Source: Hirudinaria manillensis | Lineage: Eukaryota > Annelida > Clitellata > Hirudinida > Hirudinidae | NCBI GenBank assembly: GCA_034509925.1 | Contig: CM067531.1 | Span: 93,501 to 157,500, forward strand | DNA: 64,000 nucleotides | Direction: 5' to 3' | Shown: piece after piece, positions 1 to 12,656 of the stretch | Layout: each line of letters begins with the position of its first letter | How positions within the stretch are numbered: position 1 is the stretch's first letter | Notes under the pieces: generated by a model | The model's database searches: none | What the model was told of the DNA's origin: nothing | What the model saw: the letters and a program-made list of their open reading frames with translations, nothing else | Made by a program: the position numbers and the translations under genes

Positions 1-3000
1 GAAGCATTACCAGCTCTTGAAAACTCCATCAAGGCCTTGGATGCTCTTGATAAAGGTGATATTTCTGAAATCAGAGTATATGCTATCCCTCCTGAACTTG
101 TTCAAACTGTTATGGAGGCTGTCTGTCTTCTACTAAATGTCAAGACTGACTGGGCTTCAGCTAAAGTTTTACTTGGTGATCCAAACTTTCTCAGGAGATT
201 AAAGGAATTTGACAAGGAGCATATACCTGACACTCTCATTAAAAAATTGAAAAAGTACATTGACAATCCAAAATTTACTCCTGATGCCGTCGAAAAAGTG
301 TCCAGAGCTTCAAGGTCTCTTTGCATGTGGGTTAGAGCAATAGATTTATATGCTCATGTCTTTAGGACAGTGGAACCCAAAAGAAGAAAGTAGGATTGAT
401 GATTTATTTCTTGATCACATTTAATTTATTTATTTCTCTTCAACCTATTAATTTGATGTTTTTAAGACATGCTGAAGCCCAGGCAGAACTGGATTTAGTA
501 AAGGAAAACTTGAAACAGAAACAAGAAAAACTGAACAAAGTTGAAGATGACATAAGGAAGATGCAAAAATTATATGATGATAGTGTCGAGGAGAAGATGT
601 TCTTGACAAAGAGCATAGCACTCACCCAGGCCAGACTGAGGCGAGCAGGGAAGTTGACAACCGCTCTGATGTCTGAAAAATCTAGATGGGAGGAAAGCAT
701 CAAGATGTTTGATGTCCAGATTGGAAACGTAATTGGGGACGTGTTCATATCGGCCGCTTGCATCGCATATTTTGGAGCCTTTACGAGCACTTATAGGAAT
801 GCTCTAATGAACAGTTGGACAACGAGATGCATAGAACTTCAGATCCCCGTTACATCCTCGCTTACTCTCGTGTCCGTTCTGGCCGATCCCTATGAAGTGA
901 GGCAATGGAATTCTGGAGGACTCCCGAGGGACAAGGTGTCCGTTGAAAATGCTGTGCTCGTTACTAGATCGAGGAGATGGCCTCTTATGATTGATCCACA
1001 AGAACAGGTAAGAATTTCTGCTCTTAATCCAGATTCCTTTAATTTTATTTCATTAACATTCAATGTTTCCCATGTCCCTAGGCTAACAGATGGATTCGTA
1101 ACAAAGAGGCAATGAACAGTTTAAAAGTGATCAAATCATCAGAGCAGAATCTTCTAAGAACTTTTGAGGCTGCAGTACGGTTAGGACTTCCAGTTCTCCT
1201 TGAAGATGTTGGAGAGGTTCTTGACCCCTCACTTGACCCAATTCTTCTCAGGCAAACATTTTTATCGGTGAGATCTTAAAGCTTGAATCCTCTTTTTCTG
1301 CAAGTAATGTTGAAAAATGAATTAGTGAATATTCTAATTTGTTTTGCTAAGTATAAGCTGGCTGTCCACACTCAGTGAATCTTATTTTATGGGCCAGTAA
1401 TATATTTTTATTGAACATTATTGACATTAGCCTCTATATCATGATTTTTTGCTTATCATGGCTTAATCCCTTGATAATTGAAGGTTTACTGTATTAATCA
1501 AATTATGGAAAGATTGGAATTTCATGTATGGAATTTATTTGATGAACTGTAACAGGGGGGAAGATTAGTAATTCACTTGGGTGATTCTGATGTGGATTAT
1601 GACAAGAACTTTCGCTTCTACATGACCACAAAGCTGCCTAATCCACATTTCATGCCTGAGGTATGTGTAAAAGTCACCATTATCAACTTTACTGTCACTC
1701 CATCCGGTTTGGAAGAACAATTACTTGGGTTAGTAATTTGCTGATATTATTTACTAATTGAATCTTCCTATTGTTAATATTTCATCACCGTTATATTCAT
1801 GCAAATGTTTGTGATAATCCTCTATATTTACTTTTTATTGTTATAAAAGTGATGTTGTGGGTCTTGAAAGACTAGACCTGGAAGATCAGAGGAATCAATT
1901 AATAGTCAAGATTAACACAGATAAGAATCAGTTAAAAGCCATTGAAGACAAAATACTGAAATTGCTTTTTGAATCAGAAGGAACCATTCTTGACAATGAG
2001 GACTTGATAAACACTCTCAATGATTCAAAAGTTATTTAAATATTCAGGAATTCATTTTAAAATATATATAAAATTTTAACATACTAAAAATCTAATGATT
2101 TAGACTTTATGACTATTACTATAAACTAGATATACAACAATTTATCTGACCATGATCATGATGCTGACCATTCTCAGGTAACCTCTGGTGTTATCATCGA
2201 AAGACTGAAAGATGCCGAGGCAACGGAGGAGAAGATCTCGCATAGCAGGGAAAAATATCGTGTCGTGGCAACCAGAGGATCAATCATGTACTTTGTGGTG
2301 GCTAACATGGCAGAGGTGGATGGTATGTATCAGTTTTCACTCAAATACTTCAAATCCCTCTTTAGCAACATGGTCAGCACCAGCCCAAAGAATAAAGACT
2401 TAAATATCAGACTCCAAACTCTTCTCAACTGTTCTCTTGAAGATGTTTACAGGAATGTTTCCAGGTCTCTTTGTAAATTTCATAATTGGTCTTTTCATTT
2501 TTATAATCCTATTTTATGCATCACTTGTAAAGATTTTATATTCCTTTCTGTGAGTTTTCAATTCTAATTTATTGAAGGTTTTTAAGAGAACACGATGTCT
2601 GAAATGTTCATGAATAACATATATTTTCAGAGGTTTATTTGAAAAAGATAAGCTGGTGTTTTCATTCATGCTTTGCGTGGAAATCATGAAGAATGATGGA
2701 CTTATATCACCCGAAGAATGGGATTATTTTTGTAGAGGTCTGAAGATACAAAATTGGACTCCACCAGCAAAATCCCAATCGCTTGATTATGTGGATGATG
2801 TTTTTTGGATTAAATTTTGTGAACTGAGAAAAGCATTGCCATTTTTTGATTGTTTAAAAAAGGAATTTCAATATAAAACATTTTCAGTCAGTCTTGCCGA
2901 CTATTTGGTTAGTTTCTAATTTGGAGAGGGGGAATTTTGAAGAATTTTGTTAGAAACATCATGAAATGTTTTTCTCATATTGAAGTTAGAAGTCAACTTT

Positions 3001-6000
3001 GCAAGAGATGATAAAAGCAATGAAGAGTTGGCTGATAAAAAATCTATTGCTGATGAAGATGTGTCAAAATCCGAAGCACTGGCCAATGATGATTCCTTAA
3101 ATTTAATTTGTAGCTCATTTCAAAAACTTCTCCTCACCAAAACTTTTAAAAAGGAGCAGGTTAAATGGAGTAGATTAGCATTTTAATTATCCAGTCTTTG
3201 CTGGGAATACTTTCTAATTAAAATCTAATTCAATCTAAGCTTCAAACTACTTGTGGAATTGTTTCAATGATTACAAATTTGTTTCAGTACGTTTGTTTGC
3301 ATAGATGTTGTCTTAATTAATCTTGATGATTTTACAGATGATGCTTGCAATAGCAGCATTTGTCAAAGAAAACCTGGGAAAGTTATTTGTTGAATCAGCA
3401 CCTAGTGACCTTGCCACTCTTTATGCAGACATGTCCAATGTTATTCCTCTCATTTTTATCCTCTCTCCTGGCTCGGATCCCATGTCCAGTTTTCAAAAAT
3501 TTGTGAAGGAACGCAATTATCAGGACAGGTTTTATATATTATTCAGTATTCAAATTATTTCCTTCTCCACTCAACTAAATTATCCACATTTTATAAATTA
3601 ATACCTTTTACTAGACAATTTTTGTTTTATTCCACAAACTTACAGGGTGCAAGCAATCTCTTTGGGTCAAGGGCAAGGACCAGTTGCAAAGAAATTATTG
3701 CATGCGTCCATGAGATCCGGGGATTGGGTTTTTCTTCAGGTGAGCATTTGACATTATCGACATGATTATCATCTCATATTCTTTATCAGGCATGAGACTG
3801 AACACTTATTATACATAGAATTGCCACCTAGCTGCCTCGTGGATGCCAGAATTGGAAGATGTCATAAAACTCATGATTAACAAGCCTTCCGATATCAGCG
3901 ATGACTTCAGACTCTTCCTGAGCTCTGTACCTTCGAGCTCCTTTCCAATTTTCATTCTTCAAAATAGTGTCAAGGTTACTAACGAGCCACCGAAAGGAAT
4001 TAAGTCAAATCTTCGCAGAGCTCTCAATGAAATTTCTCCATTCTTTTATGAGGAACATTGTTAGCAATAGTCACGTTGTTTTCTTTCATCAGATCATTGT
4101 TGAGAACATCTGTATGCTGAATACTGAAGATGGATGCTGTTTTATTAACACCATAAATTATAACCAAATATTGTATGTTTTACTAAATTAAAATTTAAAC
4201 ATGCGGTAAATCTATTTCAAAGCCCTAGGAATGATATGGAAGAAGTTGGTCTTTGGAATCTGCTTTTTTCATTCAGTCATTCTGGAAAGGAAGAAATTTG
4301 GTCCACTTGGTTGGAACATCAAGGTAATTGAAAGACTTTTTTTCTTAATTTGGCAATTGGGTTTGAAATGGCAAAGAATTTAATTGTTACAACTTATTTT
4401 ATAATTAGTAATGCAATTTAATTAAAAGTTTAAAAAATCAGATTCAATTAGATTCAGTATGAAAATATATGAAATATGCTAATTTTAAAAAAAGATTGGT
4501 AAATGAATATGAACTTCTTTGTTTTTTACTTTTCTAGTCAAATAGTTAATGAATCATCCAGACATTCATCAAGCATCATCTTGTCTCTTGCCACCTTTTA
4601 ACCTAAATTGCTATTTTTAAAAATGACAACACATTTAAAATGGTTTTAAAAAAATTAAAAAAAACTCATTACCACTATAAAATTTGAATTTGCACCGAGA
4701 AGCCATTTGATACTCAAAGCATTCTTCGGTTCACTTTGTTCAATTTAAATTTTTTGATTTTTCCTTTTTGACCACACTCAATAAAAATCAATTGTTAAAA
4801 AAAATAGCGATGTGGTCATAAGTATTTGTTAATAATCCAGACACATGAAGCTTTTTAAATGAACATTGAATCTTGATTTAAGTAGCAATATTTCTTTGTA
4901 GTATGACTTCAATGACTCAGATAGGGAGTGTGCCTTATTAAATATTCAAATGTTCTGCACCACATCCATCATACCTTGGGATGCTCTCTCTTACATCACT
5001 TCAGAGGTGATTCACTTCATTGCTGTCCTAAAACTGTAGGGGTTAGGGTGAAGTTAACAACCTCCTTTCCATCAAAGATAACGTACGGAGGAAGGGTGAC
5101 CGATCAATGGGATCAGAGATGCCTGAGAACAGTGCTCAGGAAATTCTTTCACCAGGATGCAATGCTTGATGGATATAAATATTCTGAATCAGGTCAGTAA
5201 AGAAGATTTGAAATTGCAACTAAATGTAATGTGATAGCATTATTAATTGAATTGTCAGGCTTGTATTATGCTCCTACCAGTGGAACATTGCTGGATGCAA
5301 AAGAATATGTAGAAACTTTGCCAATGAATGATCCTCCAGAAATATTTGGCATGCATGACAATGCTGACCTTGCATTTCAGGTATGAATTTTGTGAACTGT
5401 TTCTCAAGAAAGTATTTAAAGACATGAACACTTTTAAATTTAAGGAGCTGGTCATTGTTGGCATTTAGAAAAAAGGTTTTTAATTAAAATGAAATATTCT
5501 AAATGATTGCAGCATCAAGAGACGAGTGCTTTCATGACAACTGTTTTGGGGCTTCAACCTCGAATATTGTCTGCCGCGGTCGGAATGACGAGTGATGAGA
5601 TCATTGAATCTATGGTGATGCAGTTCCTCGGGTTGATTCCTGAGTTCATCAATTTAGAGAGGCATAAGAGTGATTTATTCCAGGTAGTGGATGTTTGAAT
5701 TTCTGTTATTTTCATTCGTTGGCATTTATTATCTTAATCTGAACAGCTGGATGAAAGGGGTCGAATGAATTCACTCAGCACTGTTTTTCTTCAAGAAGTC
5801 GAGAGATATAATAAGTTGCTCCAACTTCTCAGAGTATGTATTTAAGTTTTTTTTTATTAATTGACTTCAAATTTCATTTATAATTTTATAAGGAGTCCTT
5901 AAACCAGCTACAAAAAGCAATCAAGGGATTTGTGGTGATGTCTGAAGATTTGGAAATGATTTACAACTCCTTTCTGGATGATAAGGTGCTCCATACTACA

Positions 6001-7339
6001 TTCAACTTTGTTTCTTCATTTTGGTTATTTAACATTTGTTATCCATTTATGTATCACATTTGCAACGTGTCTCAAGATTTATTTATTTCTTATAATTCGG
6101 TGACATTTGTTCTCTTCTTTAGTTTAAAATTTATTAAATTAATGCAACGTTTTATTTTCTTTGTAAAAGCTTCCACAGCAATGGTCAGCAGCTTCCTATC
6201 AATCTATGAAGCCTCTTTCTAGTTGGGTTGCAGACTTAGTAGATAGGATTGAATTTCTCTCGAGGTGGGCGAGTCGGGGAGAACCCCTGGCCTTTTGGAT
6301 ATCAGGCTTTTATTTTCCACAAGGTCAGCAATGCCCGGTCTTTAAAAATGCTGCAAATAATGCTTGAAGAAATGAACACACATATTCTTACAAAACACAA
6401 ACAGGATTCTTGACCGGAGTACTACAGAGACACGCCAGGAGGTTCGAACTGCCGATCGATCACCTCGGCTTTCGCTACCTGGTTTTGTCGAACGAGTACA
6501 ATACCTCAGAATTAAATCTCGAGAGGTTAAATACTTCTACTATAATATTGCATTGAATGATGTTGACTATAAAATGCTAGTCTGGATTTAATAAATACAA
6601 ATTCTTGATATTGGATTTTATTGGAAGATATGAAAATATGGAGGACAACTTGGAAGCTATGCTGCCCAGCATTGATAGTTCAAAGAGCAATATCGTGGAA
6701 TCCATGAATTTTAGGAATGGAGTCATAATCTATGGGCTGTTTGCTGATGGATTCAGGTTACATATTTCTTCAAACATTTGTTCAGATAATTTGCACAAGG
6801 TTATGTTAATGCCATCAATGATCTGGTCAAAACAAACTCTTCAGATGGAGTAATTTATTGAACATCATGGAAGACTCCTTGCCAGGTGAAATGAACAGTC
6901 CTATGCCCTACATTCTCATGGATCCAATCATGGATTATGAACCTCCCAGTTATCTGTATCAAGCTCCATTATATAAAACATCTGAAAGAGCTGGAGTGCT
7001 ATCCACCACAGGTTAGTTGCACTTCACACAAAAGAAAAAGTGAATATGAGAGAGTTATTGAAGACCAATGAATATAAATTAGAACATCATACAACACATA
7101 TTTAAAAGGAAAAACTAGGCAAATTAGTCTTTAATGTTTCCTTCTCAGAAGCAACTTAGAATAATCTTTCTGGTCCACGAAATGTTTTGAGTAGCATCCT
7201 TAATTGACAATAAATAAATTTCTTGTTCAATCCAGGTCATTCTACAAATTTTGTGGTGACATTTCACCTCCCATCGACTCTGCCCAGTCGATACTGGATC
7301 TGCAAGGGATCGGCACTTCTGTGCCAACTCAATAGTTGA
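1..7339 (+). CDS. DNAH6: Axonemal dynein heavy chain, C-terminal part (DNAH6-like), 5' truncated by window
   Basis: Motor subunit of ciliary inner-arm dynein: ATP hydrolysis drives movement along axonemal microtubules. Twenty-three exons were traced: 1-389, 467-1007, 1082-1267, 1556-1728, 1850-2030, 2178-2464, 2631-2907, 2986-3159, 3338-3528, 3646-3739, 3819-4059, 4223-4323, 4902-5006, 5078-5192, 5259-5380, 5513-5683, 5747-5833, 5893-5985, 6170-6323, 6405-6525, 6628-6756, 6845-7011, 7233-7339. All phases agree. Exons 1-2 hold the microtubule-binding stalk and its returning coiled coil, exons 2-6 the AAA5 region, exons 7-11 AAA6 with [10 protein letters not shown] and [15 protein letters not shown], and the rest the C-terminal domain. 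[30 protein letters not shown] and the end [10 protein letters not shown] fit DNAH6 better than DNAH1/3/7/12, as far as I recall those proteins. The N-terminal tail and AAA1-4 lie upstream of the window. No defect is seen. The dynein heavy chain family is certain; the DNAH6 subtype is an inference. Confidence 0.9.
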
Positions 7340-7702
7340 TTAGCGCATAATTACAAAATCACATTGTACGTTTTCTTCAGAGATTCTTTTTAGATTCTTG
7401 TTTACATTCAAAAATGTTGAAATATTCTTTAATTTTCAGAATGAAAGATTAATTCTTTAACTGCTAGTTAGTTACTAACATAACTTGAGGTTGGATCAAT
7501 TTGAATTCAGAATTTTTAAAACAAATTGTATTCAACATTAGCAATTTAATTTTCTGCAAGTAAAAACCTTAGTAAAAGATTTTTATAAATTGGAGCAGAT
7601 ATAGGCAGCAGCAACCAACCAAAATAAGTGGTACCAACTAATAAAATGTCATCTTAGAAGTTTTAGGATGCTGGAAGTTAGGAAGTTGTGTATTTCTATA
7701 AG
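7340..7702. other. Spacer between converging DNAH6 and MFSD3 3' ends
   Basis: This AT-rich stretch should carry the 3' UTRs of both convergent genes. An AATAAA lies at 7640-7645 on the + strand and could serve DNAH6. No coding potential was seen. Confidence 0.6.
7640..7645 (+). terminator. Candidate polyadenylation signal for DNAH6
   Basis: AATAAA about 300 nt after the dynein stop codon. It is the clearest canonical signal in the short convergent spacer, but the motif is common in AT-rich DNA and is not proven. Confidence 0.35.
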
Positions 7703-9545
7703 TTATATATTTTTCATCAAGACTGTTTTTTGTTCCACATGAGGTCTTTGCAAATTGTTTGTTTTGGCCATCCCATTTGGGAGTTTGTCAAAAAGAGGTA
7801 AAACAAGAACGTTAAGAAATATAAATGAGAGGAAAGCAATGTTGTAGCCAGTTGTTTCGACAATCCAGCCTGAAACGGAGGCAAACATTAATTTCCCAAA
7901 AACCTCTGTAGCGGACATCGTTGCATAATGCGTCGCTTGAACTTGTTTTGGGATTCCCTTAGAGATCTCCATCACTAGAGTAAAAGTAATCGTCGTGATA
8001 ATTCCACTGATTATCAACAGGAACTGGCTTGAAACAAGCAAGGCATCTGAAATAAGGAAACGTGATCATAAGCAAGTTCTATGCTGATGTTAATGATGAA
8101 AATAAACTCTAACATAGGAGAAAATGTTTTGAAAGAAGGTTGTGGTCCCACGCAACGATCATCAAAAGTTGGCATCCGATAGGCAGAAGTCTGACCATAC
8201 AAGTCTTTTGCAACATAAATTTGGTTGGAACCATCCTGTCAGAAATAGGAAATTAAAACAAAGTGACATGATGATTTATCAAACAGTGTTTGTGCTTGAA
8301 GCCTAATGCTTAATTTTACATCAGATTTATATTTTAAAAAATCATGCAAAATCACTTTTTGTTATGTAACAATAGAAATTTTTGGAGTGACATGCAATAA
8401 CATCCTCAGCAAACATTTCACTTTAGTACTGTGTACCAAGAGCTTACCTTGTAAATTTAATAATAATTCCACCCATTATTGACCCAGCTATTGAAAGTGC
8501 TTGACCAACAATGTTGATCCAAAAGTTTACATTGTCCACTGAAATGCCCACATCTAACAAATGGAGAGGAAGCATAGAGAGAATTCCTTGTTCACCTGTT
8601 AAGAATAAATTAATTTACTGGCTAAACAGCATTGAGAAACAAGTGAATCAAATCACCTAATTTGTAAACTAGAAGAAACATTAAAAGCCATGCTGTGCCC
8701 TGTTCAGAAAACACCTCTCTGAAAGGTGAGATTCTGTCAGCACGAGTTTTGGTACCAGATTTAGTAAAGACAAACTTTGATCTGTTCTCCAAGTTTGATG
8801 GATAATGTTTAGGACCAGCATCATGTCTTTCTGCATATAGTCAAAGATTAAATCCCCACAAAGAATTTAAATTTATGACAAACCATCAAGCTCTTGCTGT
8901 TCTTGTAAACAAAGTGCTGGTGATACAAACACCAGCATAGCTGCTTCTGCATAAAATGATGCAACAAAGCAAAACAAAACTGTCCAGCCAATTTCTTGTA
9001 TAAATGACGTGAGTATTCCCCCAGAAAAAATTGAGCCAAGCTTATAGCCCACCACCTATATCCAGAGAGTTCAATATTTCACAATTCATAACACATATAT
9101 ATAAAATTTATCTAACAAGTGCTATCTCTTAGGAACAAACTTGAGCAATGTTGCCAATAGCAAACTCGTCACTAGTCAGCAGAGATACTGCTGTTGCATC
9201 AACGACGACATCTTGAATGGAGGTGAAAAGATTGAGTAAAAATAAAATACTGCTCAGTATGGGAATGGTTGGTGATGCAAATGCACCTGCAAGGCATACC
9301 AAGCCCAACATTAAATTTGTTACATAAAGCCACTTTCTTTTAGTACTAAATGAGTCCACAAAAGGTCCCCAAGCAAATTTGAAAATCCATGGAAGTGACA
9401 AAAACTTAAAGAGCGATATTTGTGAAACATTAAGTTTCGCTTTATAATAGAGATAAATAGGGAAAAAATTGGATTGTAAGCCGTAAGGCAATCCTTGTAT
9501 AAAATATAAAAATGTGAGGAGCGCTTTGTTTGGAATGTGAACCAT
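7703..9545 (-). CDS. MFSD3: MFSD3 (SLC33 family) multi-pass transporter
   Basis: Major facilitator superfamily membrane protein related to the acetyl-CoA transporter SLC33A1; the substrate of MFSD3 is not firmly known. Six exons on the minus strand: 9545-9141, 9055-8884, 8830-8657, 8595-8448, 8235-8114, 8046-7703, giving 454 aa with a consistent frame. The N-terminus reads MVHIPNKALLTFLYFIQGLPYGL, and the LYFIQGLPYGLQS motif starts the first transmembrane helix as in vertebrate MFSD3. Other family signatures are LPWIFKFAWGPFVD, the acidic SIQDVVVDATAV helix, and GEQGILSMLPLHLLDVGIS opening the second half. A start at 9545 is preferred because it places the GLPYGL helix near the N-terminus as in homologues. 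The gene converges on the dynein gene and diverges from DPM3. Length and intact helices argue for a functional protein. Confidence 0.88.
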
Positions 9546-9958
9546 CGCCAACACCGAAACAATAGCCAAAACAAAATGCGAGCTATCTAAAAAGCCAGCA
9601 AAAACAAAACATGTTTGATTTGCACTTCAGATTGACTATACTCTGGATATTATATTTTAAAAAATACGGTTTGTTAGGGTAAATAAAACTAAATTAACGT
9701 TCAAAAGTCCAAAAGAATTTATAGGCATAAATCAGCTTCCAAGAATTCTGAACAAAATAAATTTTAAATTAATTGCTCGGTTTTAGTCAAAGTTATTTTA
9801 TCTAAAAAAGTTTCTCTACAGTTGCAACCACAGCTTGGAATTATCTTGGAAGTTTATTTTTAAGGGTTGTTATGGACGTGGCGATGTATTCAGAGTTAAT
9901 TTACCGACATTGAATATATATTATCGGGCTTCGTCTCATGTTCTATTATTTGTTTAAA
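9546..9958. promoter_or_regulatory. Shared bidirectional promoter region, MFSD3 / DPM3
   Basis: The two start codons point away from each other across 413 bp, so both 5' UTRs and promoters must lie here or in unseen leader exons. The segment is AT-rich with no obvious TATA box at a decisive position. This is inferred from layout only. Confidence 0.5.
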
Positions 9959-10426
9959 ATGACTAAATTGATTCAGTGGCTTTCTATTTTTGTTCTGTTG
10001 CTGGCAACCTGGCTATATTTACTATTGCGGGAACATTCTGGGGACAGGACATGGATTATCCTTGTAAGTAAATCATTCGTTCCAATAGTTTCGGTTATTG
10101 ACGTCAAATAAATTTGCATTTCAGCTCCCACTTTTTGTTGGATCGGCGATTGGTGTAAGATTATCGATTAATATTTCTGTTCAAGTTTTTGTTGACTAGT
10201 TCATTTATTCAGGTGTCATCACTGTTGGTTATTGCCTACCGAGTGGCTACGTTCAATAACTGTCAAGAAGCTGCCGATCAGTTACAAAAAGTGAAATTAA
10301 TTTACTGTTTTAAAAAGACAGTTGAAATATTTTCAAATTTAATCTAAAAACTGACATTCATCCTCCTTGCAGGAAATTGAAGAAGCCAGGAAGGATTTGA
10401 TTTCTAAAGGCTTTCTATTTAACTAA
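9959..10426 (+). CDS. DPM3: Dolichol-phosphate mannosyltransferase subunit 3
   Basis: DPM3 is the small ER-membrane subunit that tethers the catalytic DPM1 and stabilises the complex making dolichol-phosphate mannose for N-glycans, GPI anchors and O-mannosylation. Four exons, 9959-10063, 10125-10154, 10213-10290 and 10373-10426, give 88 aa against about 92 in vertebrates. Visible are the start MTKLIQWL, a first transmembrane helix, a second helix (residues about 36-55), then the diagnostic YRVATFNNCQEAADQLQKEI and a C-terminal coiled-coil tail EEARKDLISKGFLFN. The frame is consistent across three short introns. The second exon is only 30 nt, easy for gene predictors to miss. It is divergent from MFSD3. 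I am confident of the identity from the conserved YRVATFNxC motif. Confidence 0.92.
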
Positions 10427-12656
10427 TAGGATCAATCATATATTTCTAGCATTAGGTTGAGTATGAATACAAGTCAAACGCTGATATTGGACAGATCAGG
10501 CACAGGTGTATCTGAAATTACAAATTAAAAGTTACTGATATTTCTGACAAGGGTTCTCAATAGGGCAGAGTTTAAACTAATTTTTTCAGTAAATCGGGTA
10601 TCTTCGTAAAAGGACTGAACTAGACGTACGACATTCGCTAGAAATTCTGGGTTGCGAATGTAGGAGATGATGATTAATGACCGAAAATTGCCTTAGATCA
10701 CCTAAGTACAAACTGCGAAACTGCTAAAAGCGATGTGTTTTATCAAGAGCTTGAGATTTCGAAAAACTGAGCTGTTGGTTCGGGGCTTATGTCGACGATG
10801 TTATCTCCGAGATAGATATGTCTGGGGATCCGCGAAAGGGAGGTCCCTTTGGACAAGCCTTGCTTTGTAGCTTGTTATCAGTGAGGTTTGGCGTGTTTTA
10901 TACAACAAATGGAAATAATCATGTGTTAGTACACATGCGTGCCGCACACCCAAAAAAAATAATTTATGCGTTGATTTTAGAGTCCGTTGATGGTGCGCAT
11001 ATGCAATCCGTCTGGAATCTGGGTACAGAGCTGAATTCCAATGGTCATCTCCCTTCAACACAACGCTGTTCGTGTTATACAACTTCCGAAATACACGACA
11101 TTGTAGCACTACCCCCGCTTGGTGCTGGTAAGCTTCCCAAATTATATCTTTCATTTATTATTTCTTTTCATCAATGACTATGGCAATTAATCTCTCATCG
11201 AGTCATATCTTCATTATGACTCGAAAAGTCTGAGAGCGAAGCAAAGTCAACAAAATAAAACATGGCAGTGTTATTCCATTTCTTTTCGAACGTCGGTTAA
11301 TAGTAATGAAGATGATGAGGATATTAATAATAATAACAACGATAATAATAATTTGTGGGGCATGTGTCAGAGGCCTCGTGTGTATTTCTATGCCTGTTGG
11401 TTACACATTCGCTAAAGATTACATTGTATTTCTTACAAAATTTCACAATAAATTTTAAATCCCTTGGCACTCGCCTTAAGACCTGTCGTCAGTGTTTCAT
11501 TCAGATCCCATGATTTTTTTTTTAAATTTAGGAGGGGGAGAGGTTGAGAGAGTCACGAATATCCCGAGCAACCTCAGACTAACAACCATGGACTGCCACG
11601 TCGAACCATCTGGAAAACATGCGTCTCTTGTCGGTGTCGGCCCATGGATTTGGAATCTCTTCTTTTACCAACATTGATTCAGCCGAGTTTAACGTTATTA
11701 AACATATTCGGAATCATAATTACTTAGCTGTGACTGCTGAATGAATACTAAACTTGATTTTGTAGAATAACAAATTAATAAAGTCTAAACTTCTCCTATT
11801 GTTTTTACCATATTTTTTCCAAAGTTGTTTTCCAAATTAAAAAATTACATGATTAAACAGAATCTAGACGCAGCCTTAGTTGTTATAAACCAGCGGCCAT
11901 ATTATCGATGTCGACCATTATTGTTTTGATCCGAATTTCGGAGTTTTTGGGATTTATTGGCAATAAGTCAAATTTTGTTGATAGATGAAAGTGTGTGTTA
12001 TTCTGGGTTGATATTGACTTGTTTGGGAATATTTGTCTTTGAACGAGGCATGAGACACTTTTTGTTTTATTCTCTAATTAGTTATAACTGATTATTTCCT
12101 TCTCTTTCCAACTGGTGTTTGCCGACGCTAGGATTGTTTCTGCTAAAATAATTAGCATGGAATTAGCGGAAGACTAATGAAATTACAAATATTTATTATA
12201 GGCAATTCTTAAGTCTTTAGAACGACAGCGTCTTGTTTACTAATAATAAATGTAGTAATATGGTAAGTGAATTTCAAATGTAATTTGGAAAATGAAAAAT
12301 ATTAGCTACTAACTTTTTCCAAATAATATATTGGTATAGGATGATTAACGTAGCCATTAATTAGATAGCACAAATCAATGAACACTTCTTTCTGATGCTC
12401 CTTTTTGTTAGGATGATCATTTAGTCACTCCAAGAGTGCACCTGTAACCATAATAATGCTTTTAATGACTTTAGAAGTTGACAACAAAATATTACCTTCT
12501 TTATCATTAATTCATAAAATTTAATTAGGATTAGGACCAGTTTCTGATTTTAGATGTCTAAGTGATTGGATCTTTAACAGTTTAGTTAAATTTATGTGTG
12601 GATTAAAATTTCGTTCTTAATATTAGTAGGTACAAAGAATTTTAAGACACTGAAGC
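10427..12656. other. Spacer upstream of the KMT2E-like gene
   Basis: About 2.2 kb with no gene I can support. Open frames of about 118 codons on both strands near 10801-11177 and a 61-codon frame near 11492-11677 have no recognisable motif and no convincing splice partners. An ATTATCGATG element near 11900 lies in a GC-richer patch and might mark a promoter. 5' UTR exons of the KMT2E-like gene may be here. Confidence 0.5.

Noticed and set aside
1661-1728. Intron starting at the GTATGT after 1660 in the dynein gene
   Set aside because: The sequence stays in frame and encodes the conserved [21 protein letters not shown] block, so it is exon.
4051-4230. Apparent frame break in the dynein gene between exons 11 and 12
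   Set aside because: The acceptor at 4227-4228 would create a TGA, but using the acceptor at 4221-4222 restores the frame and gives [17 protein letters not shown], which fits the dynein family. The gene is not broken here.
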